A program made the translations under genes and the position numbers. 64,000 bases of DNA from Neurospora crassa OR74A (taxonomy: Eukaryota; Ascomycota; Sordariomycetes; Sordariales; Sordariaceae): the NCBI RefSeq assembly GCF_000182925.2, contig NC_026506.1, forward strand, positions 3,596,001-3,660,000, written 5' to 3'. A model generated the notes under the pieces. It saw only the letters and a program-made list of their open reading frames with translations, was not told where the DNA came from and ran no database searches. Shown here in pieces: positions 1 to 11,513 of the stretch (the stretch's first letter is position 1; each line of letters starts with the position of its first letter).

Positions 1-1290
1 TCAAACGGAAGTTGAGAACCACAGCATGTCGGAGTAGGCGAGTAAACCCACGATAGGCAAGACTTATGGCTTTGGACCGTTTAGACGCATCGAATTGGGC
101 CCATTGGCAGCTTTCATGGTGAGCGAGTTCTGCCTTGGATTCCGCGGATAGTCGAAAGGGACCCCAATCAACAGATCGCCGAGTGGCAATTCGGCGACTT
201 TGACAAGCACAGACAGACCAGGCGTTTGCGTCTGATGGACACTCCGACTGGGGCTGTTGATTAGAATACTCATCGCAAAGTACTTTGAGTGCGCTTGGCT
301 TCGACACAAGACAAGCCAGGTTCCGGTTCACTTCAATGTCCTGCATAAGAACCCTGTAAGTAACGGCTTACTGGTGGGGAAGAAGTGTGTTGTAGCTACC
401 TTTGAACCTGTGGAAGCATTGGCATCCATCCTCAGCGAAAGGTCTTGAATCAGCTGCTTGATTTGGCTGAACTCATTGGATTGTGCTTGCCCAAACTGTT
501 CAAGATCGGATTGATGGGAGGATATGGCAAGGTTGAGGATTGCTTCGATGTTCTGGATGCTCTGCGTGGCCGTTTGACTCGTTGCCATCAGTTTTTCTGA
601 CAGCTTCGATACACAAGCTTCAACGTCTGGAAGTGTTTTCTGGACGTGGCTGAGGCCATGAACCATCGCTTCGGTATTCGACTTGATGGAACTTAGTTCG
701 GATCTGAAGAGTGATAGAATGGCAATGATCAGCAAGTGTACTAGGCTCTCGTATCTGGTAAGATTTTGTCTGTTGACACAGAGCACACTTGATGACAACT
801 CACGGGGTTCAGAGTATGAGACAACTTACAGTCCAAAGGCATCGAGGGCGAGTTGAAGAGTTGTGTTTGCTTGGTCCAAACCCTCCTCCAGTTTCTCGAT
901 CTTGGCGCGCTGTCTTGGATACTTGAGCTTTTGTGTTGTGGCCTTGGCGAAGTCTACCACAACTGAGGCCTTCGGGTTCTGGCCCTTTGATGTCTTTGTG
1001 AGGGACGCGACTTCCTGCTGTAGAAGCAACAATTCCTGGCGCGATGCGTCGAGAAGTGGTATGATAGCAGCACTATCGACGACTCCAGTTTTTGCCTGGC
1101 TGCTGTTCTGTAGAGACCGGTCAATGGCGTCCAAGGCCTGAGCCATGGTCGCAGCTTGTCGTGTAAGTTTAGCGATATCTTCATCTCGATTCTTGACGAT
1201 GTCGAGGAAGATCTTGAGGTCGTTGTGAAGCTGGATGCCGAGGGAGACCACGCCTGTGACCAGGCCTGCGATAGATAGAGGGTCTGCCAT
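1..1290 (-). CDS. Helo-like N-terminal domain protein (STAND/ankyrin-type), 3' end beyond window
   Basis: Model: exons 1290-830, 769-400 and 340-1, running off the left edge. Introns are 60 nt (829-770, donor GTAAGT) and 59 nt (399-341, donor GTAGCT), and the frame stays open across both. The N-terminus MADPLSIAGLVTGVVSLG and the helical region after it match the fungal Helo-like N-terminal domain found on NACHT/NB-ARC or ankyrin-repeat receptor-like proteins. A coiled-coil-prone segment follows, then a CxCxxRR...GPF...H...C pattern often seen in fungal Helo-like/ankyrin proteins. The family is linked to non-self recognition and regulated cell death, but no effector or repeat domain is visible because the gene is cut. 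The family call is good; the architecture is unknown. Confidence 0.72.
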
Positions 1291-2381
1291 GGTGTGTACA
1301 AACGCTCAGGGACATTGCAAGATAGATTGGTTTGGGTTTGAAGTGAAGATATAAGATTTGGGGTTTGGTAAGAATTGAGTTGGCGACAAGGAGGGGCTTG
1401 GGGCTGTGTTGACGCGAGCCATTGGCGATGGACCTCTTCATAGACAGGCGTCCAATGTGAGGGTCCGACGCGATCGTGGCTTGGTCGAGTGTGAAGATAA
1501 AATGCAACATCGCCTGAGGGGCAGACAGAATCACCCTTCGTCCAATTCGCCGATGAAAAGGGAGAGGATTGGGTGTTGTTTCGACATCGGTCGAAGACCC
1601 TTTATTGGATTTGGGCATTGAATTTGGATGCAAGGTTGACTCGAGGCGAACCACGAAAGTTCCAAAGATCATGATGCAGGTCGCGGTCTTTAGTTCATCA
1701 GCCCTCCAATGCCCCTCAGTGCCTACAATACAGTCTAGCACTGGTTTGTTTGTTAGCTCGAGACCTCGTGTTGACTTTTCTATGCGTTTCCATAGCTAAC
1801 TAATGTATAATTTTACTTTGTGTACACCATCTCGAACATTCAAAATGCCCAATTAAATCCAACTAATACCTTTTCATTTATATATATAACCTTTGTGACT
1901 ATTCGAAATAGATTTTGTCTAGTACACTCATGTTTATTGTACAGCAGGAGTGCCTGGTGTACAAAGCTAACAATCAAACCAGCATTGGACTGTAGTGATC
2001 AAGTGTCAGTTTCAGACCTGAATTGCCTCAGCTGTCAGTCTGCCTTGTGTCAGCCCGAGCCGGTCTGTCTTGGCCAATCGCACTGCGGAATCACAAGTGG
2101 GAGCTTCCAACTGCATATAATTGAGAAGGAACGACTGTCTGGGAAATCTACATGATATGGAAGGAGCATTGCGACATGACATCGTGCACTGAAATCTCTG
2201 AGACTAAGACAGGAGCTCCTTCCACCACGAAATTGCAAGAGGTGGGATGGCATTTATCCGGTCCTCACCCGTCTACAGGGGCAGTTGTCCTGAGTCCAGT
2301 TTGATCCCATAAGGTAATGGCAAGCGGGGAAACCAGAACAAAACCAATGCATCTTCAACCGCCGGTGAGAATGGAATCAAC
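1291..2381. other. Intergenic region between divergent genes
   Basis: Shared upstream region of the minus-strand Helo-like gene and the plus-strand GT25 gene. I see no convincing coding exon, tRNA or repeat; the open frames here lack family-like sequence or supporting splice sites. Confidence 0.5.
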
Positions 2382-3622
2382 ATGATTGTTAGCCATCGCG
2401 CCGCGGGTATTGCCTTCTTTGGTATTATTACAGTCATTCTCATCATTCAATCCTTCCGGCTGCATGGTGCCCCAGCAATTCGACATGTTGGCAGTCAACT
2501 TTCCAGCAAAGCCTCATCAGATGTCCTGAACACCACTCTGGGAGTATGTGCACATCTCTTATCTCCAGTCACGATCCTCACCCAGACATAACACTGACAC
2601 TGAATGACTATCAGTTCCAAAAGATCTTCGTCATCAACCTCCCTGAGCGGACCGACCGTCGCGATGCCATGACCCTCACCGCGGCCCTTACCAACCTCCA
2701 AATCACATGGGCCAAAGGCGTCCCCGGGACTGACGTTCCAGACAAAGTCATTCCAGGTGAAGACTGGGAAAAGTCCATCTTGCGCGGCAACAAGGGCTCA
2801 TGGCGCGCGCACATGAATGTTCTCAACACCATCATTGACCACAACCTCACCAGTGCCCTGATCCTCGAAGACGATGCAGACTGGGATATTCGTCTCAAGT
2901 CCCAACTGCAACTCTTTGCTCGAGCAGCTCAGCCCTTTACCGCGAACACACACCAAGCGGCCACAGTGACAGACCCAGACAAGATCATCAATGTCCCCAT
3001 CACCTCCATCCCTTCCCTTTCCAACGAATCTCTCTCGTCGCCCTACGGCAACAACTGGGACGTGCTCTGGCTAGGTCACTGCGGCACCAACTTCCCTACC
3101 TCCATCACTCTCGCCACCCCTCCAACCAACACCTCCCTGCTTCGTGTAACTATTCTCAACGACCCGACAGTCCCCAATCCCGAACATCTCAGAGCGCACC
3201 CATTCGCTCTACAAGACCAACTAGCCGAGCTCTACCCGCCTCACACGCGCGTCGTGCACCATTCCAGCGGGGCCATCTGCACGCAAGCATACGCCGTCAG
3301 CCAGCAAGGAGCGAGGAAATTGTTGTGGCGGTTTGGAGTCAAGGAGGCGTTGACGAAGGGTTGGGACTTGGTCTTGGGGGAGTGGTGTGATGGTTTGTTT
3401 GCCGAGCAGGGGAGAGACACAGCGCCAGTTTGTGTGACGGTGCAGCCCCCGTTGTTCAGTCACCACTTTGGGAAGGGGGCAGCGTCGGATATCACGGCGC
3501 CTGGGGGAGGGTTTGTGGATAAGGAGAAGGAAATGACACCGTATGTGAGGTGGAGTGTGAGGTTGAATATGGGGCTGTTGGTGGAGGGTGCGGAAGTGAG
3601 TGATCAATGGCCTGATGAGTGA
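2382..3622 (+). CDS. Glycosyltransferase family 25 protein, type II membrane
   Basis: Two exons, 2382-2543 and 2615-3622. The intron is 71 nt (donor GTATGT at 2544, acceptor CAG ending at 2614) and joins in phase 0 to give 389 aa. Residues about 8-27 form one hydrophobic segment (signal anchor), as expected for a Golgi glycosyltransferase. The sequence after the splice, KIFVINLPERTDRR, is the classic GT25 start. EDDADW at residues 139-144 is the acidic DxD-like motif used for nucleotide-sugar and metal binding, and a conserved LGEWCDGLF segment lies near the C-terminus. GT25 enzymes in fungi have poorly known substrates. It is tail-to-tail with agd3 (271 bp apart), so a link to GAG is possible but only suggested by position. 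Confidence 0.85.
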
Positions 3623-3892
3623 TGACGGATGATGGTGATGTGGTCATGTGGTCATGTGGGTGGCAAGAGGTAAGGCAGGTATGTAAAATTCAGTTCAGAG
3701 CTAAAACTTGGTGGACTTGCCAGAAAATAACCATCTACTTCAACATGCGGACTGACAAAAGCTGGCAGCAGATACTTCACATCCCAAATGCACATCTAAG
3801 AGTCATTCATCAAGTTCATTTGAAACTATTACTCATTGCATAAAAAACGACACTAGGTATCCCGAGAAATCCCCCACCATTTAACTCCATTC

Positions 3893-4170
3893 TTAGATGC
3901 TGATTTGCGAAGAAAGCGTCAAAGTGACAGGCGAACCGGACAGTGTAGTCCAGTAAATCTTGGGCTCATTGCCTAGAGCATCAACAGTAGCCGATCCAGA
4001 CGCGGAAGCGGGCACGGTGACGGGGATAGGGACAGAGCACTGGTTGTTGGTGGCAGTAACAGTCACGCTGACGATCTTGGTGCCATCAGCGGAGTAGTTA
4101 TACTGCATGTTGGGGTTGCATTTGCTGTTTGCAAGTTAGTATACGTTCCGCACCAAATGGGGAGGGAAAC

Positions 4171-4226
<56 letters not shown>

Positions 4227-6078
4227 AAACTTACTCAAGAGTCATGCGATCAACAAACAGACGACCGATATCATCATGCTTCAGCGAAGTAATAGGCCAG
4301 TTGGTAAGACGGACCATCTCCTGCGTGATGGTCTCCACCCAGATCTGAAGCAGCGAGAGCTTGCCGCTCACAGACCCAACAGTGATCTGATCAACATCAC
4401 CACTGCGCAAGTTGGCCTGGTGGAACATGTACGGATCAGGATGGAGACCCAACAAGTACCGAACATTCACGCGGCGGGCATCGTCCAGCAGGTTGCTAAA
4501 GGGCGCCGCGCCAGCCGAGGTATCGATCCACTCCTGCAACGTGCATTCCTGCGTATCGCAGTTATAGTAAATGGTCGTAGCCCAGCGCGGGATGATGACG
4601 AGGCCATCATACCCGTTAGTCGCGACGTTAGTAATGGCCGGCCAGAACGAGTTCTCGGGGTTCCGCAGGATGGGGCGCGTGTTGTCGCCGACGACGTAGC
4701 GGATGCCGTTATCCAAAAAGGCCTTGATGGCGTCGCCGTTGAGCAAGCCCGTGATGGCGGGCGGGATTAGACCGAGGGGAGAAAACATGGAGGAGGCGCC
4801 GAAGCCGATCTGGTTGAGCCAGGCTTGGTTGAAGTAGATCTCCTTGTTGGCGTCGCTGTAGGTGGCGTTGTTGAGCTCCTCGTGCGTGAAGGTGTGAGAC
4901 ACGGACGCAAAGGTGTTGATGTGGTTGAAGAACCACGTCGTGATGTCGTCTAGCAGAGCGCACTGCAGCGACCAGGTGTAGTTCACGAAAGTGGATTTCC
5001 AGAGGGTGAGACCGGTGCCGAGCGGCTTCTTAAAGTCCAGAGGCGTGTCGGGGGGAGACTCGTAGTCGACGGCCTCGGAGGGGTTGCACATGTTCTCGCT
5101 GGTGGCTTTGGGTAGGCCCTCGATAAAGTCGCCGTTGCCGTTGTGGCCCATCTCGACGAAGTAGTGGGAGCCGGCGGGCAGACGGGTGTTGATGTTGCTT
5201 TGCCAGGTGGCGTGGGTCTCGAGATCCGAGATGCGGATGCGGAAGTTCTTGCCGGCCGGGTGGTAGATCTCGGTCTCGAGGCCCATGTCGTCGACCTGGG
5301 TGGACAGGTGGATCTTGCGCTTGCCGACGAAGAGACCGCGGGTCATCCAGTGGATGAAGCCGTGCTGGAGGTAGTTGGAGGCCAAGGCCCAGTCGGTGGC
5401 CCACGAGGTGAACCAGACCATCTGCTGGCGAGTGCCAAACGTGTTGATGATGGCCGCGACGCTGGTGGTGGAAAAGGTGCCATCGGAAGAAGGAGCAAAC
5501 GTGGCAATGGGCTTGGCGATGGTCGAGTTGACGATCTTGGCCGGGTAGTGCCACAGACCCTGGGTGCTCACGCCGGCGCCGGTCTTGACGTTGGCGGTAG
5601 GGAAGTCGGAGACGTCCGAGAAGGAGATGAGCTGCTCGACGCCCGTGTTGCAGCAGCCGGCACCGGCAACGGCCAGGTCGACGCCCAAGTCCGTGCTGGG
5701 GAAGACGTCAAGGCGGACCAGGCGGACACCGAAGTTGGTCTGGTAGGTGTAGATGGTCTCCCATTGCGCGGCCGTGATGGCGGAGCGCCAGCCGTCGCTG
5801 TACTGGTACGAGAGCTCGCTGACGACGATGATGCCGCCGTAGTTTCCCTGGTCGGTGCCGGTGGCCAGGGCAGGGAGGGTGATGCCGGCCTGGGGCACCA
5901 GCACGATCTGGTAAGGGATGCCATAGCCCTGCAGGCCTTCGGCAGCGGAAGTACCCGAGTAGGTGTCGCGGGCGAGGATGAGGATGGTGTTGGTGAGCGA
6001 CTTGGCGGCCAAGGCGAGGGTGAAGTGTAAGGCCACCAAGAGGCAGCTCCAAGCTGCGCTCCTAGAGAAGGAGAACAT
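3893..6078 (-). CDS. agd3: Secreted polysaccharide deacetylase Agd3 (CE18), galactosaminogalactan deacetylase
   Basis: Exons 6078-4235 and 4124-3893 (stop TAA), 691 aa. The ATG at 6078 is preferred because it opens a clean signal peptide (MFSFSRSAAWSCLLVALHFTLALAA); an in-frame ATG at 6126 would add 16 non-signal residues. The family removes acetyl groups from GalNAc in extracellular galactosaminogalactan, giving a cationic, adhesive polymer. Visible motifs are VDDM with acidic residues at 262-264 and HTFTHEE with H395 and H399, fitting the D-H-H metal site of polysaccharide deacetylases. A beta-rich tail follows the intron. The 110-nt intron carries 52 consecutive A on the plus strand (T52 in the transcript) between donor and branch point. 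It is divergent from ega3. From memory the Neurospora cell-wall protein NCW-1 is the orthologue. Confidence 0.9.
4172..4223. repeat. A52 homopolymer inside the agd3 intron
   Basis: Fifty-two uninterrupted A on the plus strand, read as T52 in the agd3 transcript. It lies between the donor at 4234 and the branch-point sequence ACTAAC near 4140-4135, so it makes up almost half of the intron. The length may be affected by slippage or assembly. Confidence 0.9.
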
Positions 6079-9000
6079 TGCGGACAGAGGTTGTTGCTTG
6101 TTGCAGCACGTGCAATGCAAAAACAAACAAGTTGTTCACAAAGTTTAAGCAGTGTAGCCGTAACCCACGACTCAGTCCTACAAGACAGTCGGACTGGGGG
6201 GGATGTGCGTGGGATAAACAACTGTGTGCTCTAGGGAGGGAAAGCACAACAGGTAAGAGAGAAAACGAGTGGAAGGACGGCGGTGATGCTTGCGAGAGTC
6301 TCACTTCATGGAAGAAGGAAGCGGGAATGAGAGACACAATATACTAGTCGGACAGACAGAACCACCACAACAGCAACAACAAAGTTCGTAACTTTGTATA
6401 TCCTTGTGTGTGTGGATGAGTATGTGTGTCTGACTTGAACCTTTGATGGTGTGTGTATTCGTATAGGGATGGAGAAGACGTCCAGAATGAGCCCACTCAC
6501 ATACACACGAGCCTTGCTTACTCACACTCTTCTCTTCTTGCTCACGAATATTGGCATTATCACACCCGTTCGGGCATGGCAAAGAATGGGCTGGGCATGG
6601 CAGCATGGTGCTAGCTAGCATGGCGGCAAGCAAGCAAGCAGGCTACCATGTCGTTGGGTCGGGTTCACTAGTAGCTAACGGAGACAGATCCATGTTCCTG
6701 AATGAGAATAGGAATATCCGAATGGTCTGATGATACCATGCAAGCCTCTGGGCCGGCCCCGATGCTAGAGTGCCAATGCTAAAGTGAGAGCCGAGACGCC
6801 GAGTTGTTTGGAAGAAGAGAGATGAAGGAGACAGCGCTTTGAAGCAGTCAGCCTTCAATTTTCAGCTCGATTCGGTAAGCATTATTGAACGGAGTGCTTG
6901 CTTTCCTACTAGTCTAGTTGCCGCGTGGATCACAACAGTTTCGGCCTTGTCTCGATCTGGAAGATACAAACGAGCTGAAATCTCCGCGTGGGAAGCTAGT
7001 TGGAGAGTTTGAGGAGTCCGAGGAAAAAAAATTCAAAGATCCAAGTCGTGTGTGTGTCTCATGCAAGCAATCTTTCGGGGGGGGGGGCTGAGAGACGTGC
7101 CCAGGAACTAACTCGGAACGCCAATGTTGAATTCCCCAAACATGCCATGCGAAGGTTGGGTCTGGGGGGAGGGCCTAGCGCTATCCTACTACTGTTTGGA
7201 TGAAAGAGAGAGAGAGAGAGAAATAGCGAAATCGAGATGGGGCTCCGGAGAGGGGGGCGGCGGCGTCGAGTGGGCGTCAACGTGGACATGCAGCTGGATG
7301 CCCGGCGTTGAGGGGAACAACCATCAAGCCAGGGGAAGCATCCATTCAGTTAGTTGATCCAGGGGGGAGGGAATACGGGCTGCGATGGTAGCAATGGGCG
7401 TGCGTGGCTTGCCCTTGGTGCCCTGGCATGTTACACAGAGAGGAGAGGCGTTGAGGGGTTCAGTTGAGAGAGGGCTTCACCTCCATCGATGTCAAGGCCA
7501 ACGGCTCTCGTTGCTTTTCGTGATTCGCCTCGCCTCGCCATCTTTTTTGTGAATTGGTCAATAATTGTATGTAACATATTGCTTACCTACAGCGGGGACA
7601 GGCAAAATACGATGTGTAGAGGCACGGGGGGCAGGCAAAGGATGTTGGGGTAATTGGGCGCAAGTCAGACGATCGGAGACAGGCATAGCGTGATCTGGAC
7701 GTCCATCTGGAAGCGGCCAGATCCGCGGAGAAGGATCATGGGTGTGAAATATGATGGATGGTAGTGTAGAACGCACGAAGGAATGTGAATTCCTCAGTGA
7801 GTCTTGTCGTTGAAGCCAAAACATGAACATGGAGGAGAGTGCTGTGGTGGTGATGTTCGAGGTTCCATGACGGGCGGACGTTGGTTAGTCTGATAGTTGC
7901 AAACACCGGATGTTTCTTGAGCGGTTCAGCGTTTTAGGGTTCAGCGGACTTCCCTGCTGCGACTGGCGGGCAATTCAGTTGTAGAGAAGCTTTCCTGACG
8001 CTGTTTCACACAGTGTTTGTTTTGATGATAAACAACACGGTGTCGAGGTTACACTGCACTCTCCTCTTATAGCAGCGAATCCATGACAGGCTGGCTGGCA
8101 GCGCCTAACCAGGCAAGCTCACAAAGCCAGAAACGGAGAAGTGGAATGCCAAGACGCCAGTTGTTGTTGTTGTTGCACCAAAAAAATGCAAGAGGACTGC
8201 ACTTGCACTGCATGGAACGAAGTGTCCAGCAAGCGGGACTGCATGAGCAGAGACTGCACAGGCAACGACCGGGACTGGCCTGGCCTGGACTTTAGCGGGG
8301 TGTTTGGTCCCCTGTCACCAATCAGTCGGCCGGTCGGTGTCTGTGCACTCCTCGCTTCCATCGCTTCCATCCTGCTCGGTTCGAGGTCGCTCAGTCATTC
8401 TTGTACTATTCACAATTACACTACCAACAACCTCCTCTCCTCCACCTCGTCGACCGCAGCCAACGAAAGCCAATCCCAACTGGCAGTTGAATGGGGACAA
8501 CTACCTAGGTGATTTCCAAGACCCAGACTCCAAGAAAGAATGTCAAGACAGACGGCCAACATTACCTCCTCTACTATCATATCAAGATGGAGAAAGCGGC
8601 TTTGAACGGGTGATGAATTGACCGGTCTTTGTCCTCGTCGTTTCCATCACCACCCACGCTGGGCAACACTGCCGCTTTTCTCTGCATCACACAAATTGCT
8701 CAAGTCCCGTCTTCCAGTGCCTTTGACACACATTTTGCCGTTGCACTGGGCAGTGGCAGTGACCGAGGTGACAGTGACCAAGCAACCAACTAGACTAGAC
8801 GAGGCAGATGAGCTCTCGGCTCTGAGACAAGCCTCGACAAGCTGCGCCGACAACCAAACAAACCCGTAGGCGCCAGACTGCCCGGAGGTCGTCGCAGAGT
8901 GGATGAGACTTGTATGTTCCGCCTCGTCGACAAACCAGTGGTTGTGCCGTCCTTTGATTACCTACCACCGGCGTCGAGTCATCACCGCTTTGGACTGTCA

Positions 9001-9376
9001 CCGACATACATATCCACTGTTACAACCCCTTCCTGTCCTCGTTGTCGTTGTCGTCGTCGTTGTCGTCGTCGTCGTCTTCCATATCCTTGGTGTTTGTCAA
9101 GTTGTTTATGGTGTTGGCGACGGTTACACAGCAGCACGACACCACCGCCGGATCCGCATTTTTCTTGTCAATCCTTACCCTTCTTTGCCCTCTCCGCTCC
9201 CCATTTACTTCGTATCCATCTTAATACCCTGCGCGCCAGTGTCCTTTCCGCATCACTTATACCTACTCTACTACATACTGCATACCATCCGATCTGGCTA
9301 CATAGCGCATACCGTACGCATTTACTTACTTACCGTCCACTCACCTTCCCTCCTCGGTTAACAATCCCGACGAACA
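6079..9376. promoter_or_regulatory. 3.3 kb divergent intergenic region between agd3 and ega3
   Basis: Head-to-head spacer that must hold the promoters and 5' leaders of both genes. It contains a GA tract (about 7203-7221), G-rich runs (7077-7088), a TTG run near 8160-8175 and a GTT/GTC triplet tract at 9041-9076. No exon with family-like sequence, tRNA or transposon was recognised. Open frames at 8141-8621 and 8899-9361 are low-complexity and overlap each other in several frames, so they are more likely leader sequence. Length and composition suggest a large regulated promoter; no specific factor site is claimed. Confidence 0.5.
9041..9076 (+). repeat. GTT/GTC trinucleotide tract upstream of ega3
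   Basis: Thirty-six bases made of alternating GTT and GTC triplets, about 300 bp upstream of the ega3 ATG and so likely in its promoter or 5' leader. Confidence 0.85.
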
Positions 9377-10471
9377 ATGGCGGACACGCCCAAGTCCGGC
9401 CAGTCGGAGGAGCACCAGGCAAAGCCCGTCGTCGTCGACGAGGCCGGCCTCAAATCGGCGGGAACTGCCCCACCCCGGCGCCGATCCCGCAAGATCCTCT
9501 ACATCGCCATCGCCGCCGCCGTCGTCGTCGTCCTCGGTCTCGCACTCGGACTCGGCCTAGGTCTCGGTCTCAAGGACCACGGCGGCCGCGGCGACGAAAA
9601 CGAGCCCTCTGGCCCGACTCCCTCCGAACCACCCGTCACCCCCAACGGCACAGTCTGGCAACCCCCCGTCGGCGCCAAATGGCAAATCATTCTCAACTCG
9701 GTCCTCGACGTGCCGTCCGCCAACGCCAAAACCACACAGGCTTTAACTCCCGACGTGCCCGTCTGGGACTTTGACATGTTCCTCCACCGCAACACCAACG
9801 TCATTTCCAACCTGCACTCCCTCGGCAAGCGCGCCATCTGCTACTTCTCCGCCGGCTCCTACGAGCCCTACACGCCCGACAACACGTCCTTCGTCGCCGC
9901 CGACCTGGGAAAGACCATGGACGGCTGGCCCGACGAGAAGTGGCTCGACATCCGCCGGCCCTCGGTCCGCAACATTATGCTCAAGCGCCTGGACATTGCC
10001 GCCTCTATGAAGTGCGACGCCGTCGACCCGGACAACGTAGACGGCTACCAAAACGCCAACGGCCTGGGCCTGACCAAGCAAGACACGATTGACTTTGTGC
10101 GCTTCTTGGGTAAAGAAGCCTCCAAGCGCGGACTGGCCATGGGACTGAAAAATGCGGGCGAGGTCATTGAGGACGTCCTGGACGTGGTGCAGTTTTCGGT
10201 CAACGAGCAGTGCGCGCAGTACAACGAGTGCGATACGTTTGAAAAGTTCACGGCGGCGGGGAAGCCCGTGTTCCATATTGAGTACCCGAGTGGTGCGCCC
10301 AAGGCCGTCAAGACGCAGGATAGCAGGAAGCTGTGCGGCGCGACGGGGGCGGATAGGTTCAGTACCGTGTTGAAGGGCATGGATCTGGATGCGTGGGTGG
10401 AGTACTGCGATGGAAACGTGGCGGAGACCAAGGTTGCGAATACCTCTGATGATGGGTCGGATGATGAGTGA
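9377..10471 (+). CDS. ega3: Ega3, endo-alpha-1,4-galactosaminidase (GH114), membrane-anchored
   Basis: Single-exon gene, 364 aa. The N-terminal 38 residues are polar, then PPRRRSRK precedes a hydrophobic segment (about 40-66, Ala/Val then Gly/Leu repeats), giving a type II anchor with the enzyme outside. A Pro/Ser linker leads to a GH114 TIM-barrel: WQIILN at about residue 100, CYFSAGSYE, the acid in DAVDPDNVDGY (D217) and the one in FSVNEQC (E277). These match the two catalytic acids reported for Aspergillus Ega3, spaced 60 residues here. The family cuts alpha-1,4 GalN/GalNAc stretches of galactosaminogalactan. A Ser/Asp-rich tail ends the protein. It lies between agd3 and sph3, the conserved cluster context. 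The call is firm from motifs plus context. Confidence 0.92.
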   Translation: MADTPKSGQSEEHQAKPVVVDEAGLKSAGTAPPRRRSRKILYIAIAAAVVVVLGLALGLGLGLGLKDHGGRGDENEPSGPTPSEPPVTPNGTVWQPPVGAKWQIILNSVLDVPSANAKTTQALTPDVPVWDFDMFLHRNTNVISNLHSLGKRAICYFSAGSYEPYTPDNTSFVAADLGKTMDGWPDEKWLDIRRPSVRNIMLKRLDIAASMKCDAVDPDNVDGYQNANGLGLTKQDTIDFVRFLGKEASKRGLAMGLKNAGEVIEDVLDVVQFSVNEQCAQYNECDTFEKFTAAGKPVFHIEYPSGAPKAVKTQDSRKLCGATGADRFSTVLKGMDLDAWVEYCDGNVAETKVANTSDDGSDDE

Positions 10472-11108
10472 TGGATGGATTAATGATGTCTTCTTGGTGA
10501 GATGAATTGTTGGATGAACTGCTTGCCTTACCTTATTACATTTACTATTTACTTCAGTTGTATCGAAGTGGGAGCCATAGGGTGGTGGGCCTTTGCATCG
10601 GAAAAATAAGAGTTGTACTAGAACTCGTGTTTTCGGCTGTGGTTGTTGATTTTTGGTTGTCGGTGGTATTCATGCATGCTGTACCTCATGTTTGCTTAGT
10701 ATAGTTCGTTATCACGATAATTCCATGTGGTGTCGTCGTGGTGTTGTTGATCAACTGAATGATCACCGCATCACACACACCTTGCCCACGAGGACGGCGG
10801 CGCGGCCCAGCACCCGACCGACCATCACAGCGCACATCGATCACCCCCAGCACCACAGCCAGCGCAGCCCACTGATGAGCCCGGCGTGGCCCAACAAGGC
10901 CAGCGAAAGCTGAAAACCCCGTATTTCCACTTGTATGTAGGTAGGTACGTAGCATGCCCGGTAGCAAAAAGGCGCAGATCATCACCACGCATTCCTCCGT
11001 GGCCGTGGTACGACTGCTGCTATTCCGAAATCCTATCTAATCACAACGTCCGGTTGTCGGAAATCCTTTTTCTGCTTAAAGTTCCAGAGGAATTTGGCAA
11101 CACCAACG

Positions 11109-11165
<57 letters not shown>

Positions 11166-11513
11166 CATTCTTCGGCGCATTCGCTCTTCTGCATCTTTGA
11201 CAGCATAGCATCTTATCAATTTTGTTCCTTGCCGACACTTACCGTCGTTGTCGCCGATACCATTAACCGTACCTCCGTACCTACCTTTACTATCCTGCCT
11301 TCGGGCACGTACCGACCGGACCTACCTCCGCAACTAACTCCGTTCATCCGCTCCGTCCCGTATTGCATCCACCGGGTGCATCGCCGGTACCTCTCACTAC
11401 CAACAACCTCACCATCTTCACACCAATCACGACCACCACTCACCTTTCTGGCCCACCACACCACCCATACCTCCTCACCAATACGAACTACTACATAGGA
11501 CACCTAAGACAAA
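10472..11513 (+). promoter_or_regulatory. Intergenic region ega3-sph3
   Basis: Holds the ega3 terminator region and the sph3 promoter. No coding exon was recognised. It contains a T49 homopolymer at 11113-11161 and a CT-rich stretch from about 11280 to 11510, typical of fungal promoters and 5' leaders. Confidence 0.5.
11113..11161. repeat. T49 homopolymer upstream of sph3
   Basis: Forty-nine consecutive T about 350 bp before the sph3 ATG. It may act as a nucleosome-depleting poly(dA:dT) tract, but length slippage or assembly effects are also possible. Confidence 0.9.

Noticed and set aside
5143-6030. 295-aa plus-strand frame opposite agd3
   Set aside because: Antisense shadow caused by GC-rich codon use of agd3.
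8899-9774. 291-aa plus-strand frame overlapping the ega3 start
   Set aside because: Low-complexity Arg/His/Pro-rich shadow of ega3 and its 5' leader.
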